14,562 bases of DNA, taken from positions 1 to 14,562 of the forward strand of contig CAZULF010000052.1 in assembly GCA_964621215.1 (NCBI GenBank). Direction: 5' to 3'. Under the pieces are notes generated by a model. It saw nothing but the letters and a program-made list of their open reading frames with translations, ran no database searches and had not been told where the DNA came from. Shown in pieces: positions 5,644-12,700 of this stretch; the stretch's first letter is position 1, and each line of letters opens with the position of its first letter. The translations under genes were made by a program, and so were the position numbers. The DNA is from CAZULF01 sp964621215 (lineage in GTDB: Bacteria; Pseudomonadota; Gammaproteobacteria; UBA1113).

Positions 5644-8600
5644 TCAACTTGATGGCGAAGGTAAAGTACTAGAAGTATTACTTGCAAGGGCTTGTGACTC
5701 TGCATTTGGATCTAGACTTGAAGGCCTGCCCCTAAGAAAAGACACTTTACTTCCTGTAGCTCTTCTTACGCAACCAACACTAACGCGCCAATTAACTGGG
5801 CTTGATGATGCAGTTGAACTATCACTTGCAGCACTAATAAAATTTATAGCTGAGCTCAACGATACCATTGATGTGTCACTCACACTACAAGCCGGCGTTA
5901 TGGTTCGTAAAAACTTAATAAAGGCCAAATCCTCGTTTACATTCGCAGCAACACATCGTTGTAATATATCTTTCGGTTCGAATTGTAACGAAATAATCGT
6001 TTCTCCTAGACGAAGAGACACTTTTAATTTTAGATTTCGTATGCTATCTAATAAAACTGACCAGTCACTCTCAATAACCGGCAAAGCTCCATTTGATTCT
6101 TGTAATATAATATACGCGGCTTTAAAAAAATCCGCCACCTCAATAAACTGTACCGCCGTCCAATTAAACGTTCCGACCAAGGTTAATTGATGTAATTTTA
6201 GTTGTTTTGGCCCTAAAATGTCGTTAATTTCAAGCTGGTAGCCATCGCAAAGCGTGAGCGCGTCAATGATAGTTGATAGATTTTTAAATAATAGGGTTAG
6301 CATTTCTGACGCTGTTTTTGCATGCGACAATTTATTTAAACGAATACATGCTGTTAAATCTCGAGCGGCATCAGCAAGACTAATTCTACGCGTTTTCCAT
6401 CTATCTTCCTGACTAAAACTGCAAGATAATGTAGTTTGTTCGCGTAAAATTGTCGTAATATAAGGTTTCAAATCTACAATAAGTGCAAGCTTTTGATATG
6501 CCTCTAAGGGTTGGTCTGGAAACTCTTTACCTATCTCTTCATAAATTCTAGCCAGTATCGGTTCAGCTGTTTTAAATAAATCCATCGCAGAGATATTAGG
6601 CTCTTCCCGAAGTCTCTGCTGTATAAGACACAGCACACGATATCTATAGTTTATATATCCATCTGGTAATTTAGGTGGTAAATTTGTGTCACCTTCAAAT
6701 TCTTGTTGCGTAAATATTTTTTTGTCTAAAAGAGCTATATAATCGCCATTTTTTTCTGCCATTGCGCTCAGCAATTCTATACAATTTTTTTCTGGATCTA
6801 TCTTTAAAAAATCCTCTACAAAAGCCGGATCAAGCGGTACATCCCTTTGCTTTAAAAAATAAAAAATACTCAATATCTCCGTATAAATTTTTCCATTTTT
6901 CCTAACTAATGCTTTACCAAAAGCCATATCGTTATCAATAGATCGGACTTTCATGCTAAAAGGATGTGGGCTTTCATCCTTGGCTTTATTAAATTCTACT
7001 ATTTCATTTGCAGCCTTTTCATCGGCCGGACACACTAACAAAGACATAACAAAACGAGCACTTAACATGTAAGGATCTAAAAATGCCAAAAATTCCGGAT
7101 GGTAACGTAAAATATGTTCAAAAGTCACACCCTGAACTGTAGGTGTTACTAAATAGTTAGCTGATATATCACCTCGGGACACTTTTAGCAATGTAGTTGG
7201 CGCGGAACCTTGATTCGCAATCGATTTATTGGATAAATTCACGATCTCTGCATCTCCGGGTGAGCTAGGACTCGGACTAGAACTAGCATTACCACCAATA
7301 TATTTATAATGATTTCCCTTTAATGGAATAACTGGATGAGTTCCACCTAAATGTTCACCCACGATCCCTCCTTGCAGAGGAATTAACTTTTCTGCCGCAT
7401 GCTCTGTTAAATAGCAATGGCCTGTTTGAATACTATGTAATAATGGTCTTGGTTGTGGCAGAGTCAAGTGATAATTGTAAAAGCTTTTTGAGATTTCTTC
7501 AGCACAAAAAGTATTAATTTCTCTAAGTGCACTAACAAGCTTGGCATGAGGACTTTTCCTTGTCGACACTTTAGGTTGATAACATTGTATCAACTGCGTT
7601 GCAGTAACCTTTAAAAACAATAATACAACTTTTATCGCTGACACCTGAATTTCATTATTTAATAAAAGATTATCTTCTCTTACACCATCTAAAAATGTTT
7701 TGTCAAATTCATCTAATATATTTTTTTGTTTTTGTAAAATTTTTTTAATTTCTTTAAATTTTTGATTGACCTCTCTAGCTTCAGAATTGATTTCTTTTCT
7801 CTGGTTCAGAAGACCAACATATATTTGTGCCCAATACACTAATTTTACTAAAGATTCTGTTGTCGTTTGAAACAAGGGCTCTGTCGCTTTTACTGCACCT
7901 GATAAATCTTCACAAGGCCCGAGCAATGGATGCCTCTCAGAAATCATAAGTAAATTACGCTGCAATTGTATTTCATCACCAACTTGATTTTTCTCTGACA
8001 ATTTTTCAGGTTTAGTAAGAATGTCCAGATGTTCTTTTTCTATGATATATTGCTGTAACTCCGTAAAATATCGCTGCGCTTCAATGTGTCCATCTGTCAC
8101 AGCATAAAAAAACCACCATTTGGCTTTTTCGAACTCTTTCTTCTCATAGAAATAACGTCCTAAAGTATATTGAGTATTTATATCGATGATGCTTTTGACA
8201 CGCTGCATTTCCTGCATTTCATCTACGGATATGGACCATTTGTCTTCAGCTAAAAACAATGAAATTCTAGATTCAACTAAGCGCTTATTTTCCGCGCCAC
8301 TTTTCCATTCAGTAACCGCGTTATTAATAGCGCTTTGCACATCTGCAGGAGCGACTTCAGTTGGCGTACGTTTATTATTATTTTTTTGCCACACATCTAC
8401 ACCAATGCGTAGTAAATAAGTAAAAATTTTTATATTTTTCGATTTCGCTGCTAAATGCAGTAAATTGTCACCCTCTTTAGTGAGCACATGTTGATTAGCA
8501 CCACTCTCTACTAAAAATTGTACAACCAATAAGAAATCTCTTTCCACTGCTTTTTGTAATGCTTTTGTTCTGAGTTCATCTTCGCCTTTATATACGTCCT

Positions 8601-9696
8601 CTTCTGAGTCAATTATAGATTTCTGTTTTTTAAATCCTGTACAGTAATCGACTAATATTTTTATTACTGATAACACTTTAGTTTCATCTTGGCTAGATCT
8701 TAGTGCCCAATCAAATGCAGATAGTTCAGTAGTGCTCCGCTCTATAGGAATGCGTTGCTTTAAAAGCTCTTGCACGGTCTCTACATGGCTATATTCACAC
8801 GCATAATCCAAGATGGATTTCTGTGTGTTAGTATCGACATAACTGAGATTCGCTCCTAAATCAATACAAAGACGAATATTATCGGATTCTCCTCTCTTAA
8901 TCGCTGCAATTAATTTTGCAGTTAATGCTTTTGGATTCCAATCCTTTGGCCTGGTTGTCGGATCCGTTAATGGCTTAAATACATTGAGAGACTCGTTAAA
9001 TTTTCCTAATAAAAGCGTTAATAAGTCTACACTTCCGTATTCACATAGTTCATGAAACACCGTTCTGCCACTAGGTGGCAAAGGCATGGTATATACAGAA
9101 GCATCGCTAATAATAGAAATTTTTTCTTGAATTTTTTTAAAATCTTTGAGACCTGGTTCCTTAAGCATTTGCGCTAATTCGGTAGCGCGTATAAAATTGT
9201 TAAAAGCATCTTCATAAAGTTTACTTGCATCATTGAAAAAAGGCGTATTAATATTCGAAAAAATTTGTTGAGTTGATATATTCTGATAGACTTCGTTAAA
9301 TGATTTAAACTGCTTAAAAATTCCTAATGTTAAGCAAGCCATAGCACCATCTACAACGGGATGTATGGTTAAGCTAGCCTCATTAGAAATCGCTGCTCCG
9401 ACTAAGTCTCTAAGCTCTTGCGTTTGAGTAGGTAAAAAACCAATGCCATCATCAAAATCTTTTACACGTTGTCCAAATAAAAGACTTGATGAGCTCGATG
9501 AGCTACAAAGTTTTGCTCGCAATTCTCTAAACCATTGTTGATAAACTGCAATAACAAAATTCTCCAAAGATTCTCTTGGAATATTAGAAAAATTAGCACG
9601 ATATTCTTCATTATAATTTTGAATAATCTGCAATATCATTTCTACCGATAAATCCGATTTTGCATGCTCAAAAATAGCTTGATAAGGTAGCTTCAT
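5644..9696 (-). CDS. Giant ankyrin/Sel1 repeat protein with kinase-like core (1350 residues)
   Basis: The start is ATG at 9696, with AGGAG seven bases upstream. Domains by eye: helical N-terminus with polyserine at 65-71; ankyrin-like repeats at about 209-440 (GRTVFHELCEYGSVDLLTLLL; SILDYACEYSHVETVQELL; GDNLLHLAAKSKN); one Sel1/TPR-like unit at 508-547 (LGRYFYEKKEFEKAKWWF); and a charged coiled coil at about 630-668. A region at about 760-1060 looks kinase-like. It has a possible ATP-site lysine (K793 or K838) and a Ser/Pro loop at 804-815. A catalytic-loop-like PADEKAANEIV (D892, N897) and a metal-binding-like SIDNDMAFG (D921, D923) follow. I associate this pair with PI3/4-kinase-like or actin-fragmin-kinase-like proteins of amoeba-associated bacteria. 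The region from 1070 to the end is unassigned, with a Ser-rich tail (1285-1350). No signal peptide or membrane segment is seen. The architecture suits a translocated effector acting in a host cell. Ankyrins are confident, the kinase call moderate, the substrate unknown. It is second in an operon with the HAD gene. Confidence 0.92.
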   Translation of the reverse strand: MKLPYQAIFEHAKSDLSVEMILQIIQNYNEEYRANFSNIPRESLENFVIAVYQQWFRELRAKLCSSSSSSSLLFGQRVKDFDDGIGFLPTQTQELRDLVGAAISNEASLTIHPVVDGAMACLTLGIFKQFKSFNEVYQNISTQQIFSNINTPFFNDASKLYEDAFNNFIRATELAQMLKEPGLKDFKKIQEKISIISDASVYTMPLPPSGRTVFHELCEYGSVDLLTLLLGKFNESLNVFKPLTDPTTRPKDWNPKALTAKLIAAIKRGESDNIRLCIDLGANLSYVDTNTQKSILDYACEYSHVETVQELLKQRIPIERSTTELSAFDWALRSSQDETKVLSVIKILVDYCTGFKKQKSIIDSEEDVYKGEDELRTKALQKAVERDFLLVVQFLVESGANQHVLTKEGDNLLHLAAKSKNIKIFTYLLRIGVDVWQKNNNKRTPTEVAPADVQSAINNAVTEWKSGAENKRLVESRISLFLAEDKWSISVDEMQEMQRVKSIIDINTQYTLGRYFYEKKEFEKAKWWFFYAVTDGHIEAQRYFTELQQYIIEKEHLDILTKPEKLSEKNQVGDEIQLQRNLLMISERHPLLGPCEDLSGAVKATEPLFQTTTESLVKLVYWAQIYVGLLNQRKEINSEAREVNQKFKEIKKILQKQKNILDEFDKTFLDGVREDNLLLNNEIQVSAIKVVLLFLKVTATQLIQCYQPKVSTRKSPHAKLVSALREINTFCAEEISKSFYNYHLTLPQPRPLLHSIQTGHCYLTEHAAEKLIPLQGGIVGEHLGGTHPVIPLKGNHYKYIGGNASSSPSPSSPGDAEIVNLSNKSIANQGSAPTTLLKVSRGDISANYLVTPTVQGVTFEHILRYHPEFLAFLDPYMLSARFVMSLLVCPADEKAANEIVEFNKAKDESPHPFSMKVRSIDNDMAFGKALVRKNGKIYTEILSIFYFLKQRDVPLDPAFVEDFLKIDPEKNCIELLSAMAEKNGDYIALLDKKIFTQQEFEGDTNLPPKLPDGYINYRYRVLCLIQQRLREEPNISAMDLFKTAEPILARIYEEIGKEFPDQPLEAYQKLALIVDLKPYITTILREQTTLSCSFSQEDRWKTRRISLADAARDLTACIRLNKLSHAKTASEMLTLLFKNLSTIIDALTLCDGYQLEINDILGPKQLKLHQLTLVGTFNWTAVQFIEVADFFKAAYIILQESNGALPVIESDWSVLLDSIRNLKLKVSLRLGETIISLQFEPKDILQRCVAANVNEDLAFIKFLRTITPACSVSDTSMVSLSSAINFISAASDSSTASSSPVNWRVSVGCVRRATGSKVSFLRGRPSSLDPNAESQALASNTSSTLPSPSS

Positions 9697-9703
9697 AATC
9701 GTT

Positions 9704-9709
9704 CTCCTA
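9704..9709 (-). promoter_or_regulatory. Ribosome binding site overlapping the upstream stop codon
   Basis: On the minus strand TAGGAG contains both the TAG stop of the HEAT/HAD gene (9709-9707) and the AGGAG site seven bases before the ATG at 9696. A ribosome ending the first gene would sit on the initiation region of the second, so translation of the two is probably coupled. This is the strongest Shine-Dalgarno match I see in the window. Confidence 0.85.
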
Positions 9710-12700
9710 GATATTCATTCTTTGGGATGATGGAATTGCGTCTTTAATAGAGTTTAAAAATTGAATAGTTGCAGATCGTAGATCTTCTTTACTTATAGCT
9801 ACTTCCGATGCAAAAGGTGTGGAAGAACTGGAGGAAGACAAACTTGTACTGGCCATTCTTGTACCCGAGGAAGCTCTAGCACCAATATTGCTTGAGGAGG
9901 TAAAGAGTGAAGAAATTGACGTCGTGGCTGCAGTTTTTTTAGATAATTTCATAGGTTCTTGTAAGCATAATGGTCCTGCAGAAAAAGTGTCCTCACAGGG
10001 ATAGACTAAACATGTTCTAATCCAAACCATAAGCTCATGTAGCAATTGATAATCAGGATAATTGGCTATTTTGGCTAAATAGGCTTCAAATGCAAGGCAT
10101 AGTGCAGATTTTTCAACAATGTGAACATCCTGTTTGTTTCCTTGGTTATTCGCAAGGGCTTTTGCCTTATAGGGCTCAGTATATTTATTGTTTGCTGATG
10201 CGATATCTTTCGCTAATAAACTTTCAAACTCAAAACCTTTTCTAGCAATTATTTGTTCCAATGTTTCACTACTATAAGATGACCATATGATAAGCAAGGG
10301 AACTTGCGGATAATCTTTATCCAACTCATCTAACGGCATGGTTAAATCACCAATAACACAAAATTGTAAAGGCTCAGATCGCCATGTTTGATGACACTCA
10401 CCACACACTCTTGCAAAAGTTTCAAGCCATTCTAGTTTAGGACAGGCATTATAAGTATTTGAGATATGTGTCCACGCCACACTTAATAAATTAATACCAA
10501 AATCATTTAGTACATTACTATATTGTAGTTCTAAATTTAAATTACGTGGTTTGTCAATCAATAAGATCAAACCTTTTGCTTTTTGACAAATAACTAAAAA
10601 TTCCTGCTTGACATATATATTGCCATTTTTTTCACTAAAAATATTTTCACTGACAATCACAATCATAGATTTTGGTTGACTACTTCGAAATACTAGTGGA
10701 GAAGAAGAAAAGATATTTTCTCTTGAAATAGTTGTAACATTATCAATGCGCGAAAAAGCTTGAATGAGTGTGTGCTCATAACTTAATGCATCTGGATTTA
10801 CCACCTTAGACACCATGTGTGGATATAATTTAATTCGATTGTTTGTAAAAAATCGATCTTTAGTCGCCTCATTTCCTCTTTTAATCACTAATTCGTTATC
10901 ATCAAAAAATGTAACGGATGCATCCTTCACATTTCCTAATGCAAATTTTACTAAATCCTCTTTGCCGGGCTGATCAATTTTTCTACACTCAACTGAACCA
11001 TCATTTAAAGCAAACTGTCGTAATTCACCCACCCCTATATCTATCTGGCTTTTTTCAATTTGCTCAAACTTGCCTAATTGCTGCTTATATTTATCAAAAG
11101 TTAAGGATGTTTCTTCGGGCAAGCTATTTAAAATCGCGCGACGACATTCACGCTCAAAATGTCCAATATAGATATCGAAATAGTTTCCAGAAGTACTTGA
11201 TGCATCTCGCTCTAATACCTCTTTTATTTTCTCGTCGCTTTCCTTGCCTGCTATCATTAATTCCTCTTTTATTTCCTTGGCATTCTCCTTGACTGCTACG
11301 AATAATTCCTCTCTGATTTTCTTTGCATAGGGAGAGCCCGAAATAACAACATTGCTCACAAACAATCCCCAAAATAGCAAACGTCGTATTACATCCGTTC
11401 TAAATCCATTTTTTCTACCAGATGAAAAATTAAAAATAATTGAGTAAGAACTCAGTATTTGTAACACAATCCCATTCCAAGCCTGTAATGCTCTTAAATA
11501 TTCAATATTCAGTAATGAATATTGAATGGTGGGATCAGTGCGAATGGCGGTATCATCAACGTCAGATAAAACATATCTTTGTTCAACGAATTTCGATAAA
11601 TCTCTTTTTTGTGTTATCACGACTCTTTGAACTGGCAATTGATTAAATTGGCTCGAAACAAAAAATTTGGCCAAAGCAACAAGAGCCTGCCCGCGGATAG
11701 AGAAATCATTCTCATAATCATAGGCTAATGCTAATAACACCTCTACCGCATCAACAGGTATTTCACCTAAATGACTTAATGCTGACACAGCAGCTAATCT
11801 AACACCAGGGACTTCGTCTTTACATCTTATCAAGATTTGATGTAGCACACTAGTCTCCGATTCACTTTCTAATAATTGAGCTAAATCCTTAGATAGAATA
11901 CGCAGAGCCATCTCACGTATATCTGGATTTGCATGATTGATGTAATTATTTCGAATATCTCGTAACCTCATCCTTTCTGGCGCAGGCATTTCTCCCAATG
12001 CCGTTAACCCCAATAATAAACTATCATCTTCATGAAGAACCCCGTATGCTTTTTCTATCATTCCTGTGTGAGTGTTATTATCATCAAATAATGTAGCAAT
12101 AGCTTTTTTTGCTGTCTCATACTGATGGAGTCTCTGTGGATTTAGAGCTCGAACAAATAACGCAAAACTAACTTTGTCTCGCCATTTCTCGTCTTGCGCG
12201 CATTTAAGTAATTTTTTTATTGCTAAGGTAATAATCTCTTCATCTTCTTTTGGATTCTGCGCTACTTTATTCAATGACTGTACCAAGTCTCGGGTTGTTT
12301 CTGTATGATCATGGAGTGCTTTCATTGCAATCGATCGAATTTCTACATCCCCATGATCTAAAAAACCAACAACGGTACTTAATAAACTAGTAGAAGGTTT
12401 TGCGCACAGTTTAGCAAGCGTTTCTAGCGTTTGCGTTTTTAATTGACCTGCACTTGCACAATATTGACAAACTTGCTGTAATATATCTGATGTTCTATAT
12501 TTCAAACAAGGAACTGCGGACAAATATATTTGCATTTTTGCCGGTTCTTGAGGTTTAAAATAATCATTAAGTCTTTCGCTAGGTTTGCGCCCATCTGTCG
12601 TATAGCCGTGGTGATCTAATGCGACAAGCGCCGATATTAATAAAATAAAATTTTCATCATAAATTTCTTTTTTAGTTTTTATTTTGTCATTAAGTGCCTT

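Noticed and set aside
5873..6190. 105-codon plus-strand frame
   Set aside because: It lies wholly inside the 1350-codon gene on the other strand and has no ribosome binding site or family features.
9819..10004. 61-codon plus-strand acidic frame
   Set aside because: It is the antisense of the polyserine tail of the HEAT/HAD gene, which explains its Glu-rich composition.
11154..11372. 72-codon minus-strand frame rich in Arg, Lys and Gly
   Set aside because: It is an out-of-frame reading of the 45-bp repeat inside the HEAT/HAD gene.
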